The notes below the pieces were generated by a model. That model was not told the origin of the DNA, ran no database searches, and worked only from the letters and a program-made list of their open reading frames with translations. A stretch of 55,204 nucleotides of DNA from an uncultured Porphyromonadaceae bacterium (lineage in GTDB: Bacteria; Bacteroidota; Bacteroidia; Bacteroidales; Muribaculaceae). Below, in pieces: positions 16,421-24,532 of this stretch. Position numbers and translations under genes: made by a program. The stretch spans positions 1-55,204 of the forward strand of contig CAMWSS010000014.1 in the NCBI GenBank assembly GCA_947177035.1, given 5' to 3'. The stretch's first letter is position 1; each line of letters starts with the position of its first letter.

Positions 16421-16624
16421 TTATTTCTTTTTGGAGAGTTCGAGGGCGATCTCGTCGACCAGTTCATCGAGTTTGCCGGAGTCCTTGAGCAGACCTTTGT
16501 CCTGAAGATACTCCTTGATCTGGCGACGTGTTTTTTCTCCTTTCTCAGGGGCAAAGAGAATTCCGAGTGCTGCGCCGACTGCGGCTCCGCCGAGCACGGC
16601 CATGAATACGCTGAAGTTTTTCAT
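16421..16624 (-). CDS. YtxH-like small membrane protein, first copy
   Basis: A 67-aa protein. Its hydrophobic helix (about 5-25, SVFMAVLGGAAVGAALGILF) is followed by the hallmark APEKGEKTRRQIKEYL and a lysine-rich, helical tail. It is a clear paralogue of the next gene downstream and probably leads the small operon 16624 to 15394. The leader before the ATG is A-rich (CCCTCAAAACAAG on the coding strand). A good promoter is not evident in the 64 bp after the MATE gene. Confidence 0.82.
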   Translation of the reverse strand: MKNFSVFMAVLGGAAVGAALGILFAPEKGEKTRRQIKEYLQDKGLLKDSGKLDELVDEIALELSKKK

Positions 16625-16688
16625 CTTGTTTTGAGGGTTTTGGTTGTTTGGATTTTGGTTTCTATACTCATTAAACGTTCCGGATTCG

Positions 16689-18026
16689 CTATTTGTTTGA
16701 TGACGCCCAAAAAAATTTGCCTGGCATCAGCGAGCGGGTCAGCAGATAAACCAGAAAAGCCAGCCAGAGCGAGTGGTTGGCCAGGGTGGGGGCCAGCAGG
16801 AATCTGATCAGGAAGAACGCTCCGGTGCCCACCGCGATTGAGGCGAGCATCAGCCGGGTGCGTGTGGTGCCGATGAGAATTCCGTCCCACGTAAAGGCCA
16901 TGAATCCGGCAAATGGCACGGCCACGGCCCACAGCCTGTAGTCGGAGGCCGCGGCTATCACTGCGTCGTCGGTTGTGAGCACCCCGAGAAACCATTCCCC
17001 GCCAATGAAGTAAAGAGCGGTGAATATGACCGCCATAGCCGCGCCGAAGCGCATCAGTGCTCTGATTGTGCGCCTCAGCAGCGTAATGTCCGAAGCTCCC
17101 TGGGCTTTGCCGCACAGTGCTTCGGCGGCAAAGGCGAAGCCATCCATGAAATAGCTGAACAGAGTGAAAAACTGCATCAGCAGAGTGTTGACGGCAAGCA
17201 TCACAGAACCCTGTGCGGCGCCGGCGTGAGTGAACCAGAGCGTCACGGCGATCAGGCAGAGAGTGCGCAGAAAGATGTCGGCATTGATCGAGAAGAAGCG
17301 CCGCAGCTCGTTGCCGCGGAAAATCGCGTCCGCGCGTGGCACGGTGACCCGATAGCGCACTCTGGCATAGATCAAGGCTATGGCAAATCCTACCCATTGG
17401 GCAATGAGAGTGCCTGTGGCCACGCCTTCTATCTTCCACCCGAGCATCCACACCAGAATGAGAGAGCTGCCTATGTTGACAACGTTGATCAGCAGCGAGA
17501 TCCACATGGTGGCGCGGGTGTCCTGCCGGCCGATGAACCATCCCGTCAGCGCGAAGGCGCCGAGTGAGGCCGGAGCGCCCCAGATGAGAATGGAGAAATA
17601 GCGCCAGGCCATAGGGGCAGTGTCGGCGTCGGGTCCGATTCCCTCCAGGAGCATCCTGCCCAAGGGCACGTGGAGCGCCACGAGCGCCGTCCCGAACCCG
17701 ATGGCCAGCGCAAGCGAGCGGCAGAGTGTCATCGACGTCCCGGCGGCATCCTGCCGCCCTTCGGCCTGGGCCGTGAGTCCCGAAGTGCCGGTGCGCAGGA
17801 ATCCGAACAGCCAGTAGAGCAGATTGAACATCGTGCCGCCAACGGCAATGGCCCCGAGATAGGCCGCGCTGCCCAGCCGGCCGACTATTGCAACGTCGAC
17901 CAGACTGAGCAGCGGGGTAGTTATATTGGCCACGATGGCGGGAACCGCCAGGCCGAGAATCTGTCTGTTAAGCGAGTTTCTTGGCACGACAGGAATCCCA
18001 CCAGAGATAGCATATGAGCAGTGCAT
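16689..18026 (-). CDS. MATE family (DinF-like) efflux transporter
   Basis: A 445-aa cation/drug antiporter with twelve hydrophobic helices in two halves. The first half opens ILGLAVPAIVANITTPLLSLVDVAIVGRLG, typical of DinF-type MATE proteins. The second half begins near FSINADIFLRTLCLIAVTLW. The gene overlaps the end of the OPT gene by 59 bp if the ATG at 18026 is used. A GTG at 17987 (MPRNSLNRQIL) would cut the overlap to 20 bp and start closer to the conserved sequence, so it is a serious alternative. The close coupling suggests one transcript with the peptide transporters upstream. The substrate is unknown. Confidence 0.88.
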   Translation of the reverse strand: MHCSYAISGGIPVVPRNSLNRQILGLAVPAIVANITTPLLSLVDVAIVGRLGSAAYLGAIAVGGTMFNLLYWLFGFLRTGTSGLTAQAEGRQDAAGTSMTLCRSLALAIGFGTALVALHVPLGRMLLEGIGPDADTAPMAWRYFSILIWGAPASLGAFALTGWFIGRQDTRATMWISLLINVVNIGSSLILVWMLGWKIEGVATGTLIAQWVGFAIALIYARVRYRVTVPRADAIFRGNELRRFFSINADIFLRTLCLIAVTLWFTHAGAAQGSVMLAVNTLLMQFFTLFSYFMDGFAFAAEALCGKAQGASDITLLRRTIRALMRFGAAMAVIFTALYFIGGEWFLGVLTTDDAVIAAASDYRLWAVAVPFAGFMAFTWDGILIGTTRTRLMLASIAVGTGAFFLIRFLLAPTLANHSLWLAFLVYLLTRSLMPGKFFWASSNK

Positions 18027-19938
18027 ACATCACCAGACCGAGCAGCTGGGTGGTGCCGTCGCTCAGCGGGTTGGCATATTCATAGCCCAGGAACTTGGTC
18101 AGAGCGGCGAACACTCCGAACAGGGCGCCGCCGGCGATCAGGCCAGATGCAAGCAAGGTGCCGCGGTCGCGGCGTGCGTCGGCTGTGGCTTTGTCCTTGG
18201 AGCTGTTGGCCACGAACCAGGCGATGGCTCCGCCGACAAGCATCGGGGTGTTGAGGCTCAGAGGAATGAACATGCCCAGGCAGAACGCCAGAGCGGGCAC
18301 TCCGAGCCAGTTGAGCAGCAGAGCCAGCACGGCGCCGCAGAAATAGAGGATCCAGGGGGTGTCGCCGCCCATCATCAGCGGCTCGATCACTTTGGCCATG
18401 GCGTTGGCCTGCGGAGCGACGAGCGGGTCGGGATGGATGTCGGTGGCATAAAATCCATAAACGTCGTTGAGCAGCAGGATCACACCGCCAACGGTGGCGG
18501 CGCTCACCAGAGTGCCGAGAAATTTCCAGGTTTCCTGTTTGCGGGGAGTGGAGCCTACCCAGTAGCCGATCTTCAGGTCGGTCACAAAGCCGCCGGCCAT
18601 GGAGAGCGCCGTGCAGACCACGCCGCCGATCACCATCGCGGCCACGATGCCCGAAGTTCCGCTCAGGCCGATGCCGACGAAAATGGCCGATGCGATGATC
18701 AGAGTCATCAGCGTCATGCCGCTCACGGGGTTGGAGCCGACAATGGCGATTGCGTTGGCCGCCACTGTGGTGAAGAGAAAGGCGATCAAGGTGACCACAA
18801 GCCACGCCACGGCAGCCTGCCAGAGGGTGCCGATCACGCCGATCCAGAAGAACACGAACACCACGGCCAGGGCCAGGACCATATAGGCCACGACGGCCTT
18901 CATTGAAAGGTCGGTCTGCCAGCGCACGGGTTTCTCCTTGGTTTCGGCGCCGCCCTTGAATTCGCGGGCGGCCAGGCCGACGGCCTGCATGATGATGGGC
19001 CATGACTTGATGATGCCGATCACGCCGGCCATGGCGATGCCGCCGATGCCGATCATGCGGGCATAGTCGCTGAAAATCTGTTGCGGACCGAGGGCCGACA
19101 TTTCGGCCGAGGTGCCCATCAGGGGCACGATTATCCACCACACGAAGATGGAGCCGGCAAAGATCACAAAGGCGTATTTGAGTCCCACGATATAGCCGAG
19201 GCCGAGCAGGGCGGCGCCGGTGTTGCAGCTGAGCACAACTTTGGCTTTTTCGGCTATTGAGGCACCCCATGAGGTGGCAGTGGTGGTGATGGTTTCGGCC
19301 CACCATCCGAAGGTGGCCACCACATAGTCATAGATACCGCCGATGAGCGAGGCCACGATCAGGGTCTTGGCCTGCGAGCCGGAGCCTTTGGCCTGGGCGC
19401 TGACAAGCACCTGGGTGGTGGCTGTGGCTTCCGGGAAAGGATACTTTCCGTGCATGTCCTTCACGAAATACTTGCGGAAAGGGATGAAGAACAGAATGCC
19501 GAGCACTCCGCCCAGCAGCGAGCTGAGGAAAATCTGAACGAAGTTGACGGTGATTTCAGGATATGTGCCCTGCAGGATATAGAGCGCGGGCAGGGTGAAG
19601 ATCGCGCCGGCCACTATCACGCCCGAGCAGGCGCCGATTGACTGGATGATCACGTTCTGGCCGAGCGGATTCTCTTTCTTGAGAGCCTGACTCAGGCCGA
19701 CGGCGATGATCGCGATGGGGATGGCGGCCTCGAATACCTGGCCCACGCGGAGTCCGAGGTATGCGGCTGCGGCCGAGAAGATGATGGCCAGCAGGAGGCC
19801 CATTCCCACGGAGTAGGGGGTCACCTCGCGGGTGTCGTGCGCCGGATGGAGAATCGGTCTGTACTCCTCGTCCTTGCCCAGTTCGCGAAACGCGTTTTCA
19901 GGCAGCGCGGTGAGGTCTGTTTCTTTTGGTTCTTCCAT
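17968..19938 (-). CDS. OPT family oligopeptide transporter
   Basis: A 656-aa, highly hydrophobic inner-membrane transporter of the OPT superfamily, with about 14-16 helices. Visible blocks include YSVGMGLLLAIIFSAAAAYL near the N-terminus, GSNPVSGMTLMTLII in the middle and VPALAFCLGMFIPLSLNTPM near the end, all common in prokaryotic OPT proteins. Members take up oligopeptides or metal-siderophore complexes; peptides are favoured here by the POT gene just upstream. The ATG at 19938 (MEEPKE) is preferred over one 42 bp upstream that falls inside a perfect hairpin. Confidence 0.9.
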   Translation of the reverse strand: MEEPKETDLTALPENAFRELGKDEEYRPILHPAHDTREVTPYSVGMGLLLAIIFSAAAAYLGLRVGQVFEAAIPIAIIAVGLSQALKKENPLGQNVIIQSIGACSGVIVAGAIFTLPALYILQGTYPEITVNFVQIFLSSLLGGVLGILFFIPFRKYFVKDMHGKYPFPEATATTQVLVSAQAKGSGSQAKTLIVASLIGGIYDYVVATFGWWAETITTTATSWGASIAEKAKVVLSCNTGAALLGLGYIVGLKYAFVIFAGSIFVWWIIVPLMGTSAEMSALGPQQIFSDYARMIGIGGIAMAGVIGIIKSWPIIMQAVGLAAREFKGGAETKEKPVRWQTDLSMKAVVAYMVLALAVVFVFFWIGVIGTLWQAAVAWLVVTLIAFLFTTVAANAIAIVGSNPVSGMTLMTLIIASAIFVGIGLSGTSGIVAAMVIGGVVCTALSMAGGFVTDLKIGYWVGSTPRKQETWKFLGTLVSAATVGGVILLLNDVYGFYATDIHPDPLVAPQANAMAKVIEPLMMGGDTPWILYFCGAVLALLLNWLGVPALAFCLGMFIPLSLNTPMLVGGAIAWFVANSSKDKATADARRDRGTLLASGLIAGGALFGVFAALTKFLGYEYANPLSDGTTQLLGLVMYALLICYLWWDSCRAKKLA

Positions 19939-19965
19939 AAAGTCTGTGTAATTTGGATTAAAAGG

Positions 19966-20006
19966 TGAATGAGGAATCATGCACGTGAATCATGATTCCT
20001 CATTCA
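19966..20006 (-). terminator. Perfect 16-bp hairpin between POT and OPT genes
   Basis: TGAATGAGGAATCATG (19966-19981) is the exact reverse complement of 19991-20006, with a 9-nt loop. On the minus strand it lies just after the POT stop and is followed by CCTTTTAATCC. The short T run and AT-rich stem suggest a weak or partial terminator, or a site that sets transcript stability between the two transporters. Confidence 0.6.
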
Positions 20007-20016
20007 GGGTCATAAA

Positions 20017-21813
20017 TCAGTTTGCCGGATCGGCGAGGGTTTCGTCGGGAGCGGGCTGGGGCACGTCGGCGGTAGCGGCCTCAAGCTTTTTCATCATGGA
20101 GAAGATGAAGGCGGCGCTGAGCAGACACAGGGCGATGAGGATGGCCCAGATCGTCCACACGGGAATCTTACCCCAGAGCAGCATGGGAATCGACACAAGG
20201 TAGTTGCCGACGGCAGTGGCTGCGAACCAGCCGCCCATCATGGCGCCTTTGAGTTTGGGAGGTGCCACCTTGCTGACAAAGCTGATGCCCATGGGCGACA
20301 GAAGCAGTTCGGCGAATGTGAGCAGCAGATATGTGGAGATGAGCCAGTTGGTCGACACGTCGCCATTGGTGCCCACAAGGCTCATTGAGCCGAACACCAT
20401 CACCAGATAGGCCACGCCGGCCACGATCATGCCATAGCCGATCTTGCGCGGTGCGGAAGGCTCTTTGCCCTTGCGGTTGAGCCAGCCGAACAGTGCCATG
20501 GAGAATGGGGTGAGAGCCACCACGAAGAAGGGGTTGAACTGCTGATAGACGGCAGGGTCGATGTCGGTGATGGTGGCGGGAGTGGCGGAATAGAGTTTCC
20601 ACACGATGCCCGCGCAGCATGCGAGGATCACGGCGCTGATGGCCTTGGCTTTGCCGCTGGCGCTCTGGAAGACGCTGAACAGGGCGTAGACGCCGACAAA
20701 TATTGCCGTGAGGGCGCCGAGGTTGAAGCCGATGCGGGTCCAGCTGCTCGATTCGGAGGAGGTGCAGCTCTTGGCGAACTCGGTCAGGGTCTGACCATTC
20801 TGGTGGAACACCATCCAGAAGAAGATAACCACGGCAAACACAAGGAACAGGGCCACGACGCGCTGCTTGGTCTGCTCGGGAGTGAGTTCCGGCTCGTTGC
20901 TTTTGGCGACGGCTTTGCTGCCTGTTTCTTTTTTGGATGAGTCGTTGATGATATGCTTGTAGGTGCGGCGGCCGAGCACGTAGATCAGGAAGCTCACGAT
21001 CAGCGAGGCGCAGGCCAGTGCGAAGGCATAGGAGCAGCCGGTGGAGAAGGCCGTCACATAACCTTCGGCGAAGGCGGTCAGCGAGTCGAACGAAGCGGAG
21101 CACTGAGCTGCGAAGTCACCGAGATAACCGGTCAGGAACGCGGCGAGGTCGCCGCCCTGGGCCATGCCGTTCTGGGTGGCGAATTCGGTCATGCTCTTGA
21201 GCGTGTCGGCGTCGGCGGGCATATTGGTGAAGCCGTCGGTGTCGATGCACCAGTTGCTCACAGTTGCCGCCATGGCGTTGTTGGTGAGGAAGCCGGCGTT
21301 TTTCAGAGCCAGATTCTTCAGGGCGATGGCCGCGCCGGGAGCAAACATCGAGCCGAGGTTGATCGCCATGTAGAAGAGCGAGAATGCAGCATCTCGGCGG
21401 TCACCATAGCGGGAATTGTTGTAGAGGTCACCCACCATCACCTGCAGATTGCCCTTGAACAGGCCTGTGCCGGTGGCGATCAGCAGCAGAGCGGCAAGCA
21501 GCACCATCAGCGAGGCATTGCTGCGCACGGGGGTGGGGGCCGACATCAGCGCGTAGCCGATAAACATCACACCGATGCCGGTGAGCACGCACTTGTTGAA
21601 GCTCCAGCGGTCGGCGAGCCAGCCGCCAAACACGGGCATGAAGTAAACGAGGGCCAGAAAAATCGAGAAAATCTGACCTGTCCAGGTGGCGTCGAAGCCA
21701 AACTTTGCCTGTAGGAAAAACAGGAAAATGGCGAGCATGGTGTAGTAGCCGAAACGCTCGCCGGTGTTGGCAAGCGCGAGCACATAGAGTCCCGCCGGTT
21801 GGTTTTTGAACAT
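20017..21813 (-). CDS. POT/PTR2 family peptide transporter
   Basis: A 598-aa proton-coupled peptide symporter of the major facilitator superfamily. The first helix motif reads NTGERFGYY (residues 16-24): the second Glu and Arg of the ExxERFxYY proton-coupling motif are present, but the first Glu is Asn16. The PTR2 stretch GTGLFKGNLQVMVGDLY and the domain FFWMVFHQNGQTLTEF are recognisable. It is longer than usual POT proteins because of a roughly 80-residue insertion around 170-250 before helix 7. It sits 26 bp after sufE and precedes the OPT gene, forming a peptide-uptake pair. Confidence 0.92.
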   Translation of the reverse strand: MFKNQPAGLYVLALANTGERFGYYTMLAIFLFFLQAKFGFDATWTGQIFSIFLALVYFMPVFGGWLADRWSFNKCVLTGIGVMFIGYALMSAPTPVRSNASLMVLLAALLLIATGTGLFKGNLQVMVGDLYNNSRYGDRRDAAFSLFYMAINLGSMFAPGAAIALKNLALKNAGFLTNNAMAATVSNWCIDTDGFTNMPADADTLKSMTEFATQNGMAQGGDLAAFLTGYLGDFAAQCSASFDSLTAFAEGYVTAFSTGCSYAFALACASLIVSFLIYVLGRRTYKHIINDSSKKETGSKAVAKSNEPELTPEQTKQRVVALFLVFAVVIFFWMVFHQNGQTLTEFAKSCTSSESSSWTRIGFNLGALTAIFVGVYALFSVFQSASGKAKAISAVILACCAGIVWKLYSATPATITDIDPAVYQQFNPFFVVALTPFSMALFGWLNRKGKEPSAPRKIGYGMIVAGVAYLVMVFGSMSLVGTNGDVSTNWLISTYLLLTFAELLLSPMGISFVSKVAPPKLKGAMMGGWFAATAVGNYLVSIPMLLWGKIPVWTIWAILIALCLLSAAFIFSMMKKLEAATADVPQPAPDETLADPAN

Positions 21814-21839
21814 AATAAAGATTGGTTTATTTATGGTGG

Positions 21840-22274
21840 TTATTGATTTTGCTTTTCCAGTTCCTTGAATGCCAGGGCATAGACCTTCATCTGCTTCACC
21901 ATGGCCAGCAGGCCGTTGGAGCGCGTGGGCGAAAGGTGCTCGCTCAGGCCGATGCGGTCAACGAAATAAAGGTCTGAGTCAAGGATCTCCTGTGGGGTGT
22001 GGTCGCCGAGCACCCTGATCAGCAGGGCTATCATCCCTTTCACTATAATGGCGTCGGAATCGGCCTCGAAGTGCACGTTGCCGTCGGGAGTCCTTTCGGC
22101 GTTGATCCACACCCGGCTCTGGCAGCCCTCGATCAGATGCTGCGGTGTTTTATATTTTTCCGCTATGGGCTGTAGCGCGTTGCCCAGATCGATGATGTAG
22201 GAATAGCGGTCCATCCAGTCGTCGATGTCGGAGAACTCGCCGATGATTTCGTCTTGAATCTCGTTTATTGTCAT
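21840..22274 (-). CDS. sufE: SufE-type sulfur acceptor protein
   Basis: A 144-aa protein of the SufE family, which takes persulfide sulfur from the cysteine desulfurase SufS for Fe-S cluster assembly in the cytoplasm. The catalytic cysteine is Cys51 in EGCQSRVW. The pattern DDWMDRYSYIIDLG at the start and GLSEHLSPTRSNGLLAMVKQM at the end are typical. Its ATG overlaps the stop of the upstream gene by 4 bp. No other suf genes are in the window, so it is separated from the main suf cluster and is co-transcribed with peptide-related genes. Confidence 0.93.
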   Translation of the reverse strand: MTINEIQDEIIGEFSDIDDWMDRYSYIIDLGNALQPIAEKYKTPQHLIEGCQSRVWINAERTPDGNVHFEADSDAIIVKGMIALLIRVLGDHTPQEILDSDLYFVDRIGLSEHLSPTRSNGLLAMVKQMKVYALAFKELEKQNQ

Positions 22275-23269
22275 TTCTTATTATATATGTAGGTTATGAC
22301 AGTCTCGCCGACTGCCTTGAGAGTGGCGGCGTCGAGATTGTCCAGATTGTCGGCCATGGTGTGCCAGGTCGGGTTGAATGCCCCTGTCTGGTCATTGGTG
22401 GTCTCGATTATGTCGATGGCGGGAATGCCGGCACGGAGAAACGGCAGATGGTCGTCGTTGACCGCTCCGCCGATGGCGTCGGCAAACCGATCGGAGTGGC
22501 CTGCCTCTCTGGCTGCGCGCCACACTGCGTCGACAACCGGTGCGGCATATTGCTGCGAAAACATTTCGCGGCAGAATCTGGCGTCGCGTCCTCCGACCAT
22601 ATCAAGCAGAATGGCCGCCTCGGGCAGCGGCTCGGTCGCTCCGTATGGCATATGGTCCGCGAAATATTGTGAACCTCTGGCCCATGAGTCATCGTCGCCT
22701 GAATTGCCTGAATCCTCCACATCGACCAGCAAGATGTCCACTCCGCAGCCGGGAGCATCGACGGAGCCTATCAGTCGGGCCGCTTCAAGCAACACTGCCA
22801 CCCCGCTGGCGCCGTCGTTGGCGCCGTCGATCGGGCGGGTCCGGTTTGCGGGTTCAGGATCTTCGTCGGCCCAGGGACGGGTGTCGTAATGGGCCAGCAA
22901 AAGGATCCGCCGCTTGTTGCCGAGGTTGAAGCGTCCGAGAATGTTGCGCATCGGAGTGCCGTCGTCAAGTGTGGCCGTCTGGACCACCACAGTGTCGGCT
23001 CCCGCCGCTTGCAGCCTTTCGCCGATCCAATCCGCGCAGCGGCGATGTGCGTAGCTGCCCGGAACTCTCGGCCCGAACGCCACCTGCGATGCGGCGTTGG
23101 ACATCGCGCTGTCGGCGCTGAACTGCGGGACGGAGACCATCTCGGTTTTGTTGGTCTCGGCGGCTGCCGGAGCAACGCTCCTGGCGGTGCCGCCCGAGCA
23201 TCCACTCATGGCCGGGGCCATCATGGAGCCGGCCAGAAACGCTATATTGAAGATAAAATTATTTTTCAC
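22271..23269 (-). CDS. M28-fold lipoprotein, probable type II glutaminyl cyclase
   Basis: A 332-aa zinc enzyme of the M28 peptidase fold. A GTG start at 23269 gives the lipoprotein signal MKNNFIFNIAFLAGSMMAPA with lipobox cysteine Cys24 (MSGC); the longer frame lacks this. Motifs include LLLAHYDTRPWADEDPEP (His127), GANDGASGVAVLLEAARL (Asp152), LVDVEDSG, ILLDMVGGRDARF and NDDHLPFLRAGIPAIDII. These fit bacterial type II glutaminyl-peptide cyclotransferases better than ordinary aminopeptidases. Such enzymes form N-terminal pyroglutamate on exported proteins in Bacteroidetes. An M28 aminopeptidase remains the alternative. It heads the group with sufE, POT and OPT. Confidence 0.78.
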   Translation of the reverse strand: MKNNFIFNIAFLAGSMMAPAMSGCSGGTARSVAPAAAETNKTEMVSVPQFSADSAMSNAASQVAFGPRVPGSYAHRRCADWIGERLQAAGADTVVVQTATLDDGTPMRNILGRFNLGNKRRILLLAHYDTRPWADEDPEPANRTRPIDGANDGASGVAVLLEAARLIGSVDAPGCGVDILLVDVEDSGNSGDDDSWARGSQYFADHMPYGATEPLPEAAILLDMVGGRDARFCREMFSQQYAAPVVDAVWRAAREAGHSDRFADAIGGAVNDDHLPFLRAGIPAIDIIETTNDQTGAFNPTWHTMADNLDNLDAATLKAVGETVITYIYNKK

Positions 23270-23274
23270 GCCCC

Positions 23275-23305
23275 CAAAGTTAAGACTTTTATGTCGCACG
23301 TGCAA
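23275..23305 (-). promoter_or_regulatory. Promoter of the glutaminyl cyclase/sufE/peptide transporter group
   Basis: On the minus strand, TTG (23305-23303), 20 bp, then TAACTTTG (23282-23275) is a full Bacteroidetes promoter. The GTG start is only 6 bp after the -7 box, so the transcript would be leaderless or nearly so, unless translation starts further in. Confidence 0.65.
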
Positions 23306-23353
23306 GCGCGTGCCCGCCATCAGTCAAGAAAAAGCCCAAAAAAAATGCGAAAG

Positions 23354-23386
23354 TTTGGCTAATTTGGCGGGAATTTGCTAACTTTG
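23354..23386 (+). promoter_or_regulatory. Promoter of the carAB operon
   Basis: TTTG (23354-23357), 21 bp, then TAACTTTG (23379-23386) matches the Bacteroidetes consensus. The leader to the carA ATG is about 60 nt. It is divergent from the promoter at 23275-23305. No attenuator-like hairpin is obvious. Confidence 0.7.
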
Positions 23387-23451
23387 CACTCAAGTTGATG
23401 CCTGCCAGGCTCTGCTTATCGTATAAACCACAATATCAATTGTCATAGACT

Positions 23452-24522
23452 ATGCGCCCTACGCTTAATGCCGTGCTTATTCTTGAAGACGGCACCACTT
23501 TCCATGGAAAGTCATTCGGTTACGCAGGTTCCACTGCCGGAGAAGTGGTGTTTAACACAGCCATGACCGGCTATCCTGAAAGTTTGACCGATCCGTCATA
23601 TGAAGGTCAGATACTTGTTACCACATATCCCATTCTCGGCAACTATGGCGTGCCTCCGCGCAGGGAAAAAGATGACGTCAGCGAATATTACGAAAGCGAC
23701 CACATCCACGCGCGTGCCATCGTTGCCCAGGACTATAGCTGGAATCACTCTCACTGGCAGGCCGACCGGTCGCTCGCGCAGTGGCTTGAAGAGGAAAAGA
23801 TCCCCGGCATCTATGGAATCGACACCCGTGCACTCACCAAACTGCTGCGCGAAAAAGGCTCCATGCTTGGAAAAATAATTGTCGACGGTGCTCCTGATCC
23901 TGGCTTTTACGATCCGAATGTTGAAAATCTTGTTGCCAAAGTCAGCTGCAAGGAAGTCGAGGAACACGGTGCCGGCGAAAAGACGGTGGTGCTCGTTGAC
24001 TGCGGCGTGAAACACAACATCATCCGCTGTCTGACGCGCCGCGGCGTCAAAGTGGTCCGCGTGCCCTGGGACTATGATTTCACCGCGATCCAGTATGACG
24101 GCCTCTTCATCTCCAACGGTCCCGGCAACCCCGATCTGGTTGACAAGACAGTCGAACACATCCGCAAGGCCATTGCCATCGGAAAACCGATCTGTGGCAT
24201 CTGCATGGGCAACCAGCTGCTCAGCAAAGCTGCCGGCGCAAGCACGTATAAACTGAAATACGGCCACCGCAGCCACAACCAGCCCGTGCGCAGGGTAGGG
24301 ACAGACACCTGCTTTGTCACGTCGCAGAATCATGGCTTTGCGGTCGACAGCAACACTCTGCCCGCCGACTGGGAGCCGCTCTTCATCAATATGAACGACG
24401 GCACAAACGAAGGTATACGCCACAAAACCAGACCATTCTTCTCCGCGCAATTCCACCCGGAAGCAAGCTCCGGTCCAAAAGATACTGAATTTCTTTTCGA
24501 TGAATTTATAAACCTCCTCTGA
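23452..24522 (+). CDS. carA: Carbamoyl-phosphate synthase small subunit
   Basis: A 356-aa glutamine amidotransferase subunit that releases ammonia from glutamine for carbamoyl phosphate synthesis, feeding pyrimidine and arginine pathways. The N-terminal CPSase domain shows STAGEVVFNTAMTGYPES. The class I glutaminase domain shows SNGPGNPD, the nucleophile Cys in GICMGNQLL, and the His-Glu pair in QFHPEASSGP. Length is normal. carB starts 10 bp downstream. Confidence 0.97.
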   Translation: MRPTLNAVLILEDGTTFHGKSFGYAGSTAGEVVFNTAMTGYPESLTDPSYEGQILVTTYPILGNYGVPPRREKDDVSEYYESDHIHARAIVAQDYSWNHSHWQADRSLAQWLEEEKIPGIYGIDTRALTKLLREKGSMLGKIIVDGAPDPGFYDPNVENLVAKVSCKEVEEHGAGEKTVVLVDCGVKHNIIRCLTRRGVKVVRVPWDYDFTAIQYDGLFISNGPGNPDLVDKTVEHIRKAIAIGKPICGICMGNQLLSKAAGASTYKLKYGHRSHNQPVRRVGTDTCFVTSQNHGFAVDSNTLPADWEPLFINMNDGTNEGIRHKTRPFFSAQFHPEASSGPKDTEFLFDEFINLL

Positions 24523-24532
24523 TTGACTGCAT

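Noticed and set aside
17926-18906. Plus-strand 326-aa frame opposite the OPT gene
   Set aside because: It is His/Gly/Ala/Asp-rich low-complexity sequence antisense to the OPT transporter; the OPT frame has clear helices and family motifs.
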